This document shows positions 35,139 to 44,470 of a stretch of 64,000 nucleotides of DNA, one piece after another; the stretch's first letter is position 1, and the number at the start of each line of letters is the position of its first letter. The DNA is from CAZGUG01 sp964625335 (GTDB lineage Bacteria; Bacillota; Clostridia; Ch29). The position numbers were made by a program, and so were the translations under genes. The DNA is taken from contig CAZVBE010000002.1 in assembly GCA_964625335.1 (NCBI GenBank), positions 1 through 64,000 of the forward strand, in the 5' to 3' direction. The notes below the pieces were generated by a model, which worked only from the letters and a program-made list of their open reading frames with translations, did no database searches and had not been told where the DNA came from.

Positions 35139-36200
35139 ATGAAGGGATTAATACTATGTGGCGGGAAGGGGACACGTATGAGACCTTTTAGCTACACCGG
35201 CGTCAAACACTTCCTGCCGGTAGCGAATAAGCCTGTAATATGCTATATAATAGAATCCATGAAAAGGGCCGGTATAAAGGAAATATATATCGTAACCGGA
35301 GCCGCAGACGGAGAATTCAGATATAAATTGGGAGATGGAGGAAGATGGGGAGTTTCGATAACCTATATAGTACAGCACCGGCCTTTAGGACTGGCCAACG
35401 GCGTTAAAATAAGCAAAGAGTATTTAAGTGGCGATGCCTTTGTTACGGTGCTTGGAGACAATCTGATAGCGCATTCTGTTGAAGACATTTTAAGGATCCA
35501 TAACGATACCGGCGCCGACAGTACAATACTGCTATCACCGGTAGAGTGTCCTGAAAGGTTTGGAATTGCCACATTGGAAAACGGTAAAATCACCAAACTG
35601 GTTGAAAAACCCAAAAAACCTGCCAGTAACTATGCAGTCATTGGTATGTATGTGTTTAACGGGAAAATATTTGACGCCATAGAAAAAATTAAGCCTTCGG
35701 CAAGGGGGGAGTATGAGCTTACCGATGCAATAATGGAGATGATAAGGGGAGGAGACATGGTAGGCTATAAACTGACCGGGGATTGGTGGATTGATGTGGG
35801 AAGGCCGGAAGACCTTCTGGAAGCAAATAAAAGAATGCTCGGCGATATTCAAAGGGACATTGGAGGTCAAATGGATTTAAACAGTAAAATCGCAGATAAA
35901 GTGATAATCGGCGAAAACTCTGTAATAGCAGATTCAATAATAGACGATTGTGTTGTTATAGGCAAAAATGTTGTAGTGCAAAAATCCCATATCGGACCCT
36001 ATACGGCGATAGGGGACGGCAGCAGACTGACGGGCATCCGGATTAAAAACAGCATAGTAATGGAGGATTGCGTATTGGATGGAGTATTCTCCGGTATAGA
36101 TATGAGTATAATCGGAAGAGGCAGCACAATTAAAATAAGTGGACAGCAAAAAAATATTAGTATATGGGTGGGTCAGGACAGCACAATTAAAGGGGTTTAG
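35139..36200 (+). CDS. Sugar-nucleotide (glucose-1-phosphate) nucleotidyltransferase
   Basis: A 353-aa enzyme with the nucleotidyltransferase motif GGKGTRMRPFSYTGVKHFLPVANKP in its first 35 residues, read in parts. VEKPKKP lies near residue 155. A C-terminal left-handed beta-helix (from about 245) has imperfect hexapeptide repeats. It resembles the long RmlA/RfbA-type thymidylyltransferases of Gram-positives and archaea. Nucleotide and sugar are not certain. GGAGG precedes the ATG. No glycan operon surrounds it. Confidence 0.85.
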   Translation: MKGLILCGGKGTRMRPFSYTGVKHFLPVANKPVICYIIESMKRAGIKEIYIVTGAADGEFRYKLGDGGRWGVSITYIVQHRPLGLANGVKISKEYLSGDAFVTVLGDNLIAHSVEDILRIHNDTGADSTILLSPVECPERFGIATLENGKITKLVEKPKKPASNYAVIGMYVFNGKIFDAIEKIKPSARGEYELTDAIMEMIRGGDMVGYKLTGDWWIDVGRPEDLLEANKRMLGDIQRDIGGQMDLNSKIADKVIIGENSVIADSIIDDCVVIGKNVVVQKSHIGPYTAIGDGSRLTGIRIKNSIVMEDCVLDGVFSGIDMSIIGRGSTIKISGQQKNISIWVGQDSTIKGV

Positions 36201-36264
36201 AAGCATAAGACAGTTTTGGTTTGAATAAACCCGAGTAAAACAGTAGAAAATAGAGTCAGATGTA

Positions 36265-36293
36265 TTGACAACAAAATCCTCCTATGCTATTGT
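36265..36293 (+). promoter_or_regulatory. Sigma-A promoter of the isc operon
   Basis: TTGACA (36265-36270), 17 bp spacer and TATTGT (36288-36293). The predicted start near 36300 abuts the palindrome at 36303-36327. Confidence 0.65.
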
Positions 36294-36302
36294 TAATATA
36301 GT

Positions 36303-36327
36303 AATCCCTACCGGATAGGTCGGGATT
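36303..36327 (+). promoter_or_regulatory. Palindromic operator, probably for the Rrf2 regulator
   Basis: A 25 bp inverted repeat of the form AATCCCnACC-N5-GGTnGGGATT lies between the promoter and the Rrf2 gene. All ten symmetric pairs outside the variable bases match. Binding here would block transcription just after initiation, giving autoregulation of the whole isc operon. Confidence 0.8.
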
Positions 36328-36342
36328 GAGGAGGTGCGTGTT

Positions 36343-36819
36343 TTGATACTGTCAACCAAGGGTAGATATGGAGTAAGGGCTGCCTTCGATCTTGCCATGC
36401 ACTTTGGGGAGGGGCCTATACCCCTTAAAAGCATAGCAGAACGACAGAACATATCCGATCCCTATCTGGAGCAGCTGATTGCTATGCTTAGGAGGGACGG
36501 TTTAGTTAACAGCGTCAGGGGAGCACAGGGAGGATATATGTTGTCAAGAAACCCATCCCAAATAAGCGTTGGAGATATAATAAGGTCCCTTGAGGGGCCC
36601 ATGGCCCCTGCCGAGTGCGTTCTGGACGACCATGACAAGGAGTGTATCAATGCGGACTACTGTGTTACCAGAATACTCTGGGAGAAGATAAAGGACAGCA
36701 TAAACAATGTGATTAACTCGATTAGTCTGCAGGATATGGTTGAGGACTATAAGCGAATAGGCAAGGACAATATTGGTAAAGAGGGGGACATTAACCATGA
36801 CAAGAAGAGTTTATGTTGA
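36343..36819 (+). CDS. iscR: Rrf2 family iron-sulfur regulator (IscR-like)
   Basis: A 158-aa winged-helix regulator. HTH region: IAERQNISDPYLEQLIAMLRR in two parts, with the wing RGAQGGYML. C92, C101 and C107 match the IscR cluster-binding pattern. It probably senses iron-sulfur status and represses its own operon through the palindrome upstream. GAGGAGGTG 8 bases upstream supports the TTG at 36343. The 3' end overlaps iscS by 23 bp. Confidence 0.92.
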   Translation: MILSTKGRYGVRAAFDLAMHFGEGPIPLKSIAERQNISDPYLEQLIAMLRRDGLVNSVRGAQGGYMLSRNPSQISVGDIIRSLEGPMAPAECVLDDHDKECINADYCVTRILWEKIKDSINNVINSISLQDMVEDYKRIGKDNIGKEGDINHDKKSLC

Positions 36820-37984
36820 TAATTCTGCTACCACACCAATACACCCGCAGGTGATTGAGGAAATGCTGCCCTATTTCACCGAAAAGTTTGGTAACCCGTC
36901 CAGCATTCATTCCTTTGGAAGGGAAGCCAAACAGGCTATGGATGAGGCAAGGGAAAGGGTAGCCGGGGCAATTGGATCAAGAAACGATGAGATTTATTTC
37001 ACTGGCAGCGGCACCGAAGCGGACAACTGGGCTGTAAAGGGAGCAGCATACGCAAACAGGCAAAAGGGCAATCATATAATTACCACAAAAATCGAGCACC
37101 ACGCAATACTTCATACCTGTGAGTATCTGGAGAAACACGGGTTTGACGTTACCTACCTTGATGTTGACGAATATGGTCAGATAAGCACAGAGGCTTTAAG
37201 GGAAGCAATAAACGACAGGACCATACTTGTTTCGGTCATGTTTGCCAACAATGAATTGGGTACAATACAGCCGGTTGAGGAAATAGGCAGAATTACAAAG
37301 GAAAAGGGAATATATTTCCATACCGATGCGGTACAGGCCATGGGGAATATTGCCATCGACGTTAACAAACTAAACATTGACCTTCTTTCCGTGTCGGCTC
37401 ATAAAATCAGGGGTCCCAAGGGAATAGGAGCGCTGTATATAAGAAAAGGAGTCAGGATTGATAACCTCATCCACGGGGGAGCCCAGGAACGCAAAAAAAG
37501 GTCGGGGACAGAAAACGTTGCCGCAGTGGTTGGCCTGGGCAAAGCAGCCCAGCTTGTCTCGGATAACCTCAGGGAACACGTCGGGCGCATGACATTTTTG
37601 AGGGACAGGCTAATAAGCGGAATCAAAGAAAAAATCGGACATGTCAGGCTGAACGGCCATCCTATCGAAAGGCTTGCAAACAATGTGAATTTTTCCTTCG
37701 ATTTCATTGAGGGGGAAGCACTGCTTTTAAGCCTTGATATGGTCGGTATTGCTGCTTCAAGCGGCTCTGCCTGCACCTCCGGATCGCTGGACCCTTCCCA
37801 TGTACTGCTGGCAACAGGTCTTAACCATGAAACGGCGCACGGCTCGCTGAGGATTAGCCTGGGGGAGATTAACACCAGGGAAGATATTGACTATATTTTA
37901 GAGCAGCTTCCGCCGATAGTAGATAGATTAAGGGAATTATCGCCGTTATTTAAACAGTGCGAAGGGGGAAAGGTGAGTGTATAA
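36797..37984 (+). CDS. iscS: Cysteine desulfurase
   Basis: PLP enzyme taking sulfur from cysteine for iron-sulfur clusters and tRNA thiolation. The PLP lysine is in SVSAHKIRGPKG and the catalytic Cys is in SGSACTSGSLDPSH, a long flexible loop of the IscS/NifS group I type. Length 395 aa. The start ATG at 36797 lies inside the end of the Rrf2 gene, after AAAGAGGGGG. iscU and mnmA follow, so sulfur goes to both clusters and s2U34. Confidence 0.95.
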   Translation: MTRRVYVDNSATTPIHPQVIEEMLPYFTEKFGNPSSIHSFGREAKQAMDEARERVAGAIGSRNDEIYFTGSGTEADNWAVKGAAYANRQKGNHIITTKIEHHAILHTCEYLEKHGFDVTYLDVDEYGQISTEALREAINDRTILVSVMFANNELGTIQPVEEIGRITKEKGIYFHTDAVQAMGNIAIDVNKLNIDLLSVSAHKIRGPKGIGALYIRKGVRIDNLIHGGAQERKKRSGTENVAAVVGLGKAAQLVSDNLREHVGRMTFLRDRLISGIKEKIGHVRLNGHPIERLANNVNFSFDFIEGEALLLSLDMVGIAASSGSACTSGSLDPSHVLLATGLNHETAHGSLRISLGEINTREDIDYILEQLPPIVDRLRELSPLFKQCEGGKVSV

Positions 37985-38363
37985 CGAGAAGGTAATGGAG
38001 CACTTTATCAATCCAAGGAATGTGGGAGAGATAGAAGACGCGGATGGCATAGGAGAGGTCGGCAGTCCCCAGTGTGGCGACATTATGAAGATCTTTTTAA
38101 AGGTTGAGGATAATAAAATCAAGGATATCAAATTCAAGACCTTCGGCTGCGCCTCCGCTATAGCGTCCAGCAGTATTATGACAGAGATGGTTAAGGGAAA
38201 GACAATAGAAGAAGCATTAAAACTAACAAATAAGGATGTGGTGGATGAGTTGGGAGGACTACCTGCGCCGAAGATACACTGTTCGGTCCTGGCCGAGGAT
38301 GCAATAAGAAAGGCAATCCAGGATTACAGGGAGAAGAAGCAAAAAGTTAAGAACAGCGGGTGA
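37977..38363 (+). CDS. iscU: Iron-sulfur cluster scaffold IscU/NifU-like
   Basis: A 128-aa scaffold with three conserved cysteines (PQCGD, FGCASA, KIHCSVLAE), where clusters are assembled. The GTG start overlaps the iscS stop by 8 bp, giving translational coupling. The short lysine-rich tail after residue 118 is variable in the family. Confidence 0.95.
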   Translation: MYNEKVMEHFINPRNVGEIEDADGIGEVGSPQCGDIMKIFLKVEDNKIKDIKFKTFGCASAIASSSIMTEMVKGKTIEEALKLTNKDVVDELGGLPAPKIHCSVLAEDAIRKAIQDYREKKQKVKNSG

Positions 38364-38367
38364 TAAA

Positions 38368-39453
38368 ATGCAAAAGGACAGAGTGGTAATGGCAATGAGC
38401 GGCGGTGTTGACAGCTCGGTGGCTGCTGCGCTGTTGCTGGAGAAAGGTTTTAAAGTGATAGGGGTGACCATGCAGTTATGGCCGGACATGGGTGTAACTG
38501 AAAGGGAGGGCGGGTGCTGCTCCCTTTCAGCAGTGGAAGATGCCAGACGAGTGGCTGACAAGCTTGGCATACCCTACTATGTAATGAACTTTAAGGATTA
38601 TTTCCAGGAAAAAGTAATTGACTATTTCGTTGATGAATACCTTGAAGGTAAGACACCCAATCCGTGTATAGCATGCAACCGTTATGTCAAGTTTGAGGAA
38701 CTCCTTAAGAGGGCCCACGGCCTTGATGCCTGGTATATAGCCACGGGGCACTATGCGAGAATAGAATTTGACAGGGGCAGAAACAGGTTTGTTATGAAAA
38801 AATCCAAAACTGCTGAAAAGGATCAGACCTATGCTTTGTACAATATGACCCAGTACCAGTTGGAGCATACGCTGATGCCCCTTGGGGAATACACCAAGGA
38901 CGAGACAAGGGAGACTGCAAAAAAACTGGGCCTTTCGGTGGCGGATAAACCGGACAGTCAGGAAATATGCTTTGTTGACGACAACAATTATGGCAGATTT
39001 ATCACCGACTGGACTTCAAGAGAAATTCACAGGGGTAATTTTATAGATACAAAGGGGAATGTATTGGGCAGGCACAGAGGAATTGTGCACTACACCATAG
39101 GACAGAGGAAAGGACTTGGTCTTGCCCTTGGCAAACCGGTATATGTGATTGATATAGATGCGAAAAACAATGTCGTGATAATTGGCGAAGAGGATGAACT
39201 ATACGGCAAGGGATTTATTGTTGAGGATGCAAATTACATATCGATTGACAGACTGGAAAAAAGGATGCAGATAAAGGTGAAAATCAGGTATTCCGCAAAA
39301 CCGGCAGATGCCGAAATAGTACCCCGGGAGGGTGGCATGGTGGAGGTAAGGTTAAAAATACCACAAAGGGCAATAACACCGGGCCAGTCGGCGGTTTTCT
39401 ACATGGATGACCTGGTGGTGGGAGGCGGAATAATAAAAGAACTGATACATTAA
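38368..39453 (+). CDS. mnmA: tRNA-specific 2-thiouridylase
   Basis: Adds sulfur to U34 of Glu, Gln and Lys tRNAs. The PP-loop SGGVDSS is at the N-terminus. Catalytic cysteines are in NPCIACN near residue 100 and in ICFVDD near residue 200. C-terminal beta-barrel domains complete the 361 aa. It follows iscU by 4 bp, so the desulfurase and its tRNA client are cotranscribed. Confidence 0.97.
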   Translation: MQKDRVVMAMSGGVDSSVAAALLLEKGFKVIGVTMQLWPDMGVTEREGGCCSLSAVEDARRVADKLGIPYYVMNFKDYFQEKVIDYFVDEYLEGKTPNPCIACNRYVKFEELLKRAHGLDAWYIATGHYARIEFDRGRNRFVMKKSKTAEKDQTYALYNMTQYQLEHTLMPLGEYTKDETRETAKKLGLSVADKPDSQEICFVDDNNYGRFITDWTSREIHRGNFIDTKGNVLGRHRGIVHYTIGQRKGLGLALGKPVYVIDIDAKNNVVIIGEEDELYGKGFIVEDANYISIDRLEKRMQIKVKIRYSAKPADAEIVPREGGMVEVRLKIPQRAITPGQSAVFYMDDLVVGGGIIKELIH

Positions 39454-39456
39454 TTA

Positions 39457-39490
39457 ACAAAAATGCACTTAATTACAGTGCATTTTTGTT
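39457..39490 (+). terminator. Terminator after mnmA
   Basis: AAAAATGCAC/GTGCATTTTT stem around TTAATTACA, followed by GTTAGTT. It ends the isc operon. Confidence 0.85.
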
Positions 39491-39542
39491 AGTTAATATC
39501 TAAAACTATTAAAGAAAGCAAGAATCCGGGGGAGAGGTTTTT

Positions 39543-40076
39543 TTGAAAAGGATTTCGGATATAGTTGGAATGGAAGTCGTGGATTCGAAGGGCAATCCAA
39601 TGGGCGAAGTGGAAAAGGTTATATGTTCGAGGACCAGGGAAAGGGTGATGGGCATTATCCTTAAAAGAAAGAGATTTGCCAAGGGTAATGCAATGGTACA
39701 TTATAAGGATATACTGAGTTTTGGGGATGACCTGCTTATAGTTAACGACAGAGTGCTTACAAAGCCCTCTGAGATTCCTCCGGACATAAGCCGGGCATTG
39801 GAAGAGAAGGATATTACCGGATATTCCGTGCTTACCGCCGAAGGTAAAGAGATCGGGGCAATCAGGGATACTGTGATTAGCGAGGCCAATGGAAGGTTAG
39901 AGGGATACCTTGTGGCCGGGGACCTCTTTGAGGATCTAATGAAAGGAAGGAAGATACTAAAACTGGAAAGGTCGGCGATAGTCGGTAACGGGTTTATAAC
40001 CTTAGAAGATAATAACACAGACGACATGGGAAAGAAGTCAGGAGGGCTTACCAATCTATTAAAAATAAATGAATAA
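39543..40076 (+). CDS. PRC-barrel domain protein (two repeats)
   Basis: A 177-aa protein with two PRC-barrel units. The first begins DIVGMEVVDSKGNPMGEV, and the second, near residue 95, begins TGYSVLTAEGKEIGAI. These occur in RimM, photosystem H subunits and many Clostridial proteins of unknown role. The start is TTG after GGGGGAGAGG. A small YtxH-like gene follows 26 bp later. Confidence 0.85.
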   Translation: MKRISDIVGMEVVDSKGNPMGEVEKVICSRTRERVMGIILKRKRFAKGNAMVHYKDILSFGDDLLIVNDRVLTKPSEIPPDISRALEEKDITGYSVLTAEGKEIGAIRDTVISEANGRLEGYLVAGDLFEDLMKGRKILKLERSAIVGNGFITLEDNNTDDMGKKSGGLTNLLKINE

Positions 40077-40102
40077 AACTACAGTTGAAAAGGGGTGTAA
40101 AC

Positions 40103-40276
40103 ATGGATAACAGATTCATACGCGGACTAATAATGGGCGGGATGATTGGAGCTGCAGTCTCTATGATGGTACCGCAGTCGGTGCCCAGAACCAGAAGACG
40201 AATGCAAAGGACAGGCAGGCGTATAGCAGGACGGGCAATGAATCTTATGCACGATGCCAAGGATATGGTAAGGTAG
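40103..40276 (+). CDS. YtxH-like small protein
   Basis: A 57-aa protein with one glycine-rich N-terminal membrane helix (FIRGLIMGGMIGAAVSMMV), then a highly basic helix (RTRRRMQRTGRRIAGRAM). The layout resembles YtxH-domain proteins, which lie at the membrane under general stress in Bacillus. The start ATG at 40103 follows AAAAGGGGTG. Function unknown. Confidence 0.7.
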   Translation: MDNRFIRGLIMGGMIGAAVSMMVPQSVPRTRRRMQRTGRRIAGRAMNLMHDAKDMVR

Positions 40277-40282
40277 ACTTAC

Positions 40283-40308
40283 AGAAAGCGACTTTGTCGC
40301 TTTCTGTT
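40283..40308 (+). terminator. Terminator after the YtxH-like gene
   Basis: Ten base pair perfect stem AGAAAGCGAC/GTCGCTTTCT with loop TTT. The T-run is poor (GTTGT), so termination may be partial into the AI-2E gene. Confidence 0.65.
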
Positions 40309-40326
40309 GTATAGGGAGGATAAAAG

Positions 40327-41373
40327 TTGACAGGCAAAACAAAGAAAATTCTGATTATAATTACAGCATCCTTCCTGGTATTACTGCTTGGAATGTTTTT
40401 TGTTATGAACAGGAATATTATATGGGCTATACTAAAGCCCTTTATCATAGGCGTAACCATTGCCTATTTATTCAACCCTCTTGTTGAAGCAGCGACAGAA
40501 AGGGGCAGCCATAGAATAACAGCTGTTATTCTTGTATATACCGTTGTTTTAGGTTTTGTTGCCGGGACGTCGTACTTTTTTTTGCCCCAGGTGTACAGGG
40601 AAACTTTGAAACTGATGGATATACTGCCGGATTATGCTTTTAAAGCCAAGGATTATCTGGATAATATATATATAAGATTTAGCAAAGCTCTTACCCCTGA
40701 GCTTAAGGAGGCAATCAGGGACAACATTGACGATATCCAGGAGTTAATTATAAATCAGATTAAGAATCTGTCTGAAAAATTCCTGGCTTTCTTTGGAGGG
40801 CTGGTAAATTGGATAATTGCCCTGGTGATTTCATTTTATCTGTTGAAGGATAAAAACTATTTCTTGAATTTGGCCGAGTATATAATACCTGTCAGTATGA
40901 GACAGGATGCTGCCAGGATAAGCGATGAGATAAACAGCGTGCTTATGAGATTTATACGCGGCCAGCTGCTGGTTTCAATTATAGTAGGGATTTCGGCCAC
41001 AATCGGCTTTTTACTTATTGACTTGAACTTTGCAGTATTAATGGGCATAATCACAGGCCTGGGAAACGTTATTCCCTATTTCGGGCCGGTCTTCGGCGGC
41101 ATCCCGGTAGCGGTGGTAGGACTTATGGAAAGCCCGACCAAGGCATTATGGGCAGTCATTATAGTGGTAATTGTACAGCAGCTTGAAAGTGGTATAATAA
41201 CGCCCAAAATCCTGGGCGACAGCGTTGGGATTCACCCCGTTTTCATAATACTGTCGCTGCTTATCGCGGGTCAGTTTTTCGGATTAATAGGACTGTTCTT
41301 TGCGGTTCCTGCGGCGGCAATATTAAAGATTTTTGCAGTGTATATTTTCAACAAAATCGTGAATACAACATAA
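40327..41373 (+). CDS. AI-2E family transporter (PerM/YtvI-like)
   Basis: A 348-aa membrane protein with about eight helices: two at the N-terminus, a long extracytoplasmic/amphipathic segment (about 90-150), then the conserved LLVSIIVGI and GNVIPYFGPVFGGIP region. PerM-family members move varied substrates (autoinducer, ions, lipids), so substrate is unknown. TTG start after GGGAGG. Confidence 0.88.
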   Translation: MTGKTKKILIIITASFLVLLLGMFFVMNRNIIWAILKPFIIGVTIAYLFNPLVEAATERGSHRITAVILVYTVVLGFVAGTSYFFLPQVYRETLKLMDILPDYAFKAKDYLDNIYIRFSKALTPELKEAIRDNIDDIQELIINQIKNLSEKFLAFFGGLVNWIIALVISFYLLKDKNYFLNLAEYIIPVSMRQDAARISDEINSVLMRFIRGQLLVSIIVGISATIGFLLIDLNFAVLMGIITGLGNVIPYFGPVFGGIPVAVVGLMESPTKALWAVIIVVIVQQLESGIITPKILGDSVGIHPVFIILSLLIAGQFFGLIGLFFAVPAAAILKIFAVYIFNKIVNTT

Positions 41374-41387
41374 ATAATAAATATTAT

Positions 41388-41416
41388 TTGACAAGGAAGG
41401 GCAGTTTATATATAAT
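41388..41416 (+). promoter_or_regulatory. Sigma-A promoter of the alaS leader
   Basis: TTGACA (41388-41393), 17 bp spacer and TATAAT (41411-41416), a perfect consensus. Confidence 0.88.
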
Positions 41417-41423
41417 TCTATTT

Positions 41424-41675
41424 AAAATTAATAGTTCAGGAAAGACAGTGAAGGGAAGTAGTAATTCGATTCCGTTTCCACAGAAAGAAAGCCCGCGGCT
41501 GAAAGGCTTTTGGAACAGGGCGAATGAAGCAGTCCCGGAGTTGCAGTATCGAAATGAGAGTAGATGCTGCCGGATGTATCCGTTATATATTACAAGAGGC
41601 CGTTTTTAGGCAATTAGGGTGGTACCGCGGATTAGTCCCCGTCCCTGACACACGTCAGAGACGGGGTTTTTATTA
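41424..41675 (+). promoter_or_regulatory. T-box riboswitch upstream of alaS
   Basis: The T-box signature AGGGTGGTACCGCGG is at 41616-41630. A terminator follows: CCCCGTC-CTGAC / GTCAG-GACGGGG within 41637-41666 with five T. A GAAATGAGAGTAGA stretch upstream resembles Stem I elements. By position it senses uncharged tRNA-Ala. I could not assign the specifier codon by eye. Confidence 0.93.
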
Positions 41676-41760
41676 TCAACGGTGTGTCCCCCTACCCGAA
41701 AGACTATCAATCGGGGACATTCCGTAATGAGGAATACCCGAATATCAACGGTGTGTCCCC
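41674..41760 (+). repeat. 18 bp direct repeat pair in the alaS 5' untranslated region
   Basis: TATCAACGGTGTGTCCCC occurs at 41674-41691 and identically at 41743-41760, 69 bp apart, between the T-box terminator and the alaS ribosome site. GGGGACA lies between them in opposite sense, so either copy can pair with it. The sequence resembles Firmicute REP-like palindromes. Confidence 0.7.
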
Positions 41761-41785
41761 ATACCACTATAGAGGAGGTTATAGA

Positions 41786-44425
41786 ATGGAACAATTGGGT
41801 TTAAATGAAATACGGGAAAGATATCTGAAATTCTTTGAGAGCAAAGAGCATTTGAGACTGCCTAGTTTTCCCCTTGTTCCACAAAACGATAAAAGCCTGC
41901 TGCTTATTAACAGCGGCATGGCGCCTTTGAAACCGTATTTTACAGGGTCCCAGACACCACCTGCCAACAGGGTGACTACCTGCCAGAAGTGTATCAGAAC
42001 CCCGGATATTGAGCGTGTCGGCAAGACAGCGCGGCACGGCACCTTCTTCGAAATGCTGGGTAATTTCTCATTTGGGGATTATTTTAAAGATGAAGCCATT
42101 GCGTGGGCATGGGAGTTTGTTACCGAAGACCTAAAGCTTCCAGAGGACCGGTTATGGATTACCATATATCAGGATGATGACGAGGCCTTTGATATATGGA
42201 ATAAATCGATAGGCATACCGGCCGACAGGATAGTGCGAATGGGTAAGGAGGATAATTTCTGGGAAATAGGACTGGGTCCCTGCGGGCCGTGTTCCGAAAT
42301 ATATTTTGACAGGGGTGAAAAATACGGCTGCGGCAGCGAGGATTGCAAGGTAGGCTGCGACTGTGACAGGTATGTGGAATTCTGGAACCTGGTGTTTACA
42401 CAGTTTGACAGAGATTCGGAAGGCGTATATCACAAATTGGAAAGCCCCAATATTGATACAGGAATGGGCCTGGAAAGAATGGCAGCAATAATGCAGGGTG
42501 TGGACACCATGTTTGAAGTGGACACCATTGGACATGTCCTTAACTACATTGCCCATATAACCGGTAACAGGTATGGAGAGGATCCGAAATCCGATGTATC
42601 AATAAGGGTCATTACCGACCATATAAGAGGGGTTACCAACATGATCAGCGACGGAGTACTCCCTTCCAATGAAGGCAGAGGTTATGTACTGAGAAGGCTG
42701 CTGCGAAGGGCTGCCCGTCACGGAAAGCTGCTTGGTATTGAAGGAAGCTTTTTGTATGACATATCAAGCAAGGTTATAGAGGTGTCCGGCAAGGCCTATC
42801 CGGTGCTGGAGGAAAAAAGGGAATATATACAAAACATTATCAGGCTGGAAGAAGAGAGATTTCAGGAGACTCTGGACCAGGGGTTGTATATACTGCAGGA
42901 ATACATTCTGGAAATACAAAAGGTAAGCGGCAGTATACTGCCCGGGGACAAAGCCTTTAAGCTGTATGATACCTTCGGGTTTCCACTGGATTTGACCAGA
43001 GATATTCTTGAAGATGAGGGCATGACTGTGGATAAGGACGGGTTTGACAAGGCAATGACGGTTCAACGAGACAGAGCAAGAGCTGCCCGGGCAGAGGCCC
43101 AAACTGTGGGATGGAGTGATGAGACATCTTCACAACTGGAGGGGATTGCCGCCACAAGGTTTGAAGGCTATGAGAAATGCAGTAATAAGACAAGGATTGC
43201 GGCGGTATTAAAGGAGAACACCCTGGTGAAAGAGGCAGTTGAAGGAGACCGGGTAGCAGTGGTACTGGATTCTACCCCCTTCTATGCAGAAAGTGGAGGT
43301 CAGGCAGGGGATACGGGAGAAATCAAAGGCGAGACCTTCGTTATAGAGATTAAGGACTGCAAAGCCGTACGGGGAGACATATTTTTGCATATAGGCATGG
43401 TGAAGACCGGCTCGATAATGCCCGGCATGGAAGCCACTGCAAGCATTGACGTCAGTCAGAGGACCGATGCTGCGCGGAATCACACTGCCACACACTTGCT
43501 GCACAGGGCATTAAGAACTGTGCTGGGTGACCATGTCCAGCAGGCGGGTTCTCTGGTGCAGCCGGACCGACTGCGGTTTGATTTTACACACATTTCCCCA
43601 ATGACAGCCAGGCAGCTGGATGAGGTGGAAAGCATTGTTAACCGGAGGATACTGGACGACCTTGCGGTTGAAACGGTCCAAACCGATATGGACAGGGCAA
43701 GGGAAATGGGAGCAACGGCTCTTTTCGGTGAAAAGTATGGGGATACTGTCAGGGTGGTAAAAGCCGGCGACTTTTCCATAGAGCTATGTGGAGGCACGCA
43801 TGTTAACAGGACTTCAGCCCTTGGAATGTTCGTGCTTGTCGGGGAAAGCGGTATTGCCGCAGGGGTGAGAAGAATAGAGGCTTTGACCGGAAAAAGAGCT
43901 TTTGAGCATATCAAAAACAGGGAAAGGATTTTGATACAGACTGCCCATATACTGAAAACCTCCCCCGATAACTTTGAAGCCAGGATACATGGACTTTTGG
44001 AGGAGCTCAAAACAAAGGACAGGGAAATAGGTGCTTTAAGACAAAAACTTGCTGCGCATGAAACCGACAGACTTATTGATGATGCAAGAGAAATAAAGGG
44101 CATAAAGGTGGTTGCAGCCCGGGTGGATAATCTCGATATGAATGCATTGAGGAATTTGGGGGACAGCCTGAGAAACAGGCTGAAATCCGGAGTGGTGGTA
44201 TTGGCTTCCAACAAGGATGACAAGATAAATATGGTGGCTATGGCTACCGGGGATGCAGTTTCGGCAGGTGCCCACTCAGGCAGAATTATTAAAGAGGTGG
44301 CGGCAATTGCCGGGGGCGGCGGTGGAGGAAAACCCGACATAGCCCAGGCCGGAGCAAAGAGGCCTGAAAAAATTCCGGATGCCCTGGATAAAGTCTATGC
44401 AATCTTACAATCACAGTTGAAATAA
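41786..44425 (+). CDS. alaS: Alanyl-tRNA synthetase
   Basis: Charges tRNA-Ala and edits Ser/Gly mischarging. The N-terminal class II catalytic core (TARHGTFFEMLGNFSFGDYFK, in parts) is followed by a tRNA recognition domain, the editing domain with zinc motif HTATHLLH near residue 570 and CGGTHV near 670, and the C-Ala domain with the glycine-rich AGGGGGGKP. Length 879 aa. The ATG at 41786 has AGAGGAGG upstream; an earlier in-frame start lies in the repeat region. Confidence 0.97.
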   Translation: MEQLGLNEIRERYLKFFESKEHLRLPSFPLVPQNDKSLLLINSGMAPLKPYFTGSQTPPANRVTTCQKCIRTPDIERVGKTARHGTFFEMLGNFSFGDYFKDEAIAWAWEFVTEDLKLPEDRLWITIYQDDDEAFDIWNKSIGIPADRIVRMGKEDNFWEIGLGPCGPCSEIYFDRGEKYGCGSEDCKVGCDCDRYVEFWNLVFTQFDRDSEGVYHKLESPNIDTGMGLERMAAIMQGVDTMFEVDTIGHVLNYIAHITGNRYGEDPKSDVSIRVITDHIRGVTNMISDGVLPSNEGRGYVLRRLLRRAARHGKLLGIEGSFLYDISSKVIEVSGKAYPVLEEKREYIQNIIRLEEERFQETLDQGLYILQEYILEIQKVSGSILPGDKAFKLYDTFGFPLDLTRDILEDEGMTVDKDGFDKAMTVQRDRARAARAEAQTVGWSDETSSQLEGIAATRFEGYEKCSNKTRIAAVLKENTLVKEAVEGDRVAVVLDSTPFYAESGGQAGDTGEIKGETFVIEIKDCKAVRGDIFLHIGMVKTGSIMPGMEATASIDVSQRTDAARNHTATHLLHRALRTVLGDHVQQAGSLVQPDRLRFDFTHISPMTARQLDEVESIVNRRILDDLAVETVQTDMDRAREMGATALFGEKYGDTVRVVKAGDFSIELCGGTHVNRTSALGMFVLVGESGIAAGVRRIEALTGKRAFEHIKNRERILIQTAHILKTSPDNFEARIHGLLEELKTKDREIGALRQKLAAHETDRLIDDAREIKGIKVVAARVDNLDMNALRNLGDSLRNRLKSGVVVLASNKDDKINMVAMATGDAVSAGAHSGRIIKEVAAIAGGGGGGKPDIAQAGAKRPEKIPDALDKVYAILQSQLK

Positions 44426-44436
44426 ACACTCCCCTT

Positions 44437-44470
44437 AAACGGCCGGCTGCCTTACCGGCCGTTTATCCTT
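44437..44470 (+). terminator. Hairpin after alaS
   Basis: Ten base pair GC-rich stem AAACGGCCGG/CCGGCCGTTT with a weak T tract. Confidence 0.75.

Noticed and set aside
43480..44340. 286-codon minus-strand open frame opposite alaS
   Set aside because: It lies wholly opposite conserved alaS domains and its Ser/Thr-rich sequence is typical of antisense shadows.
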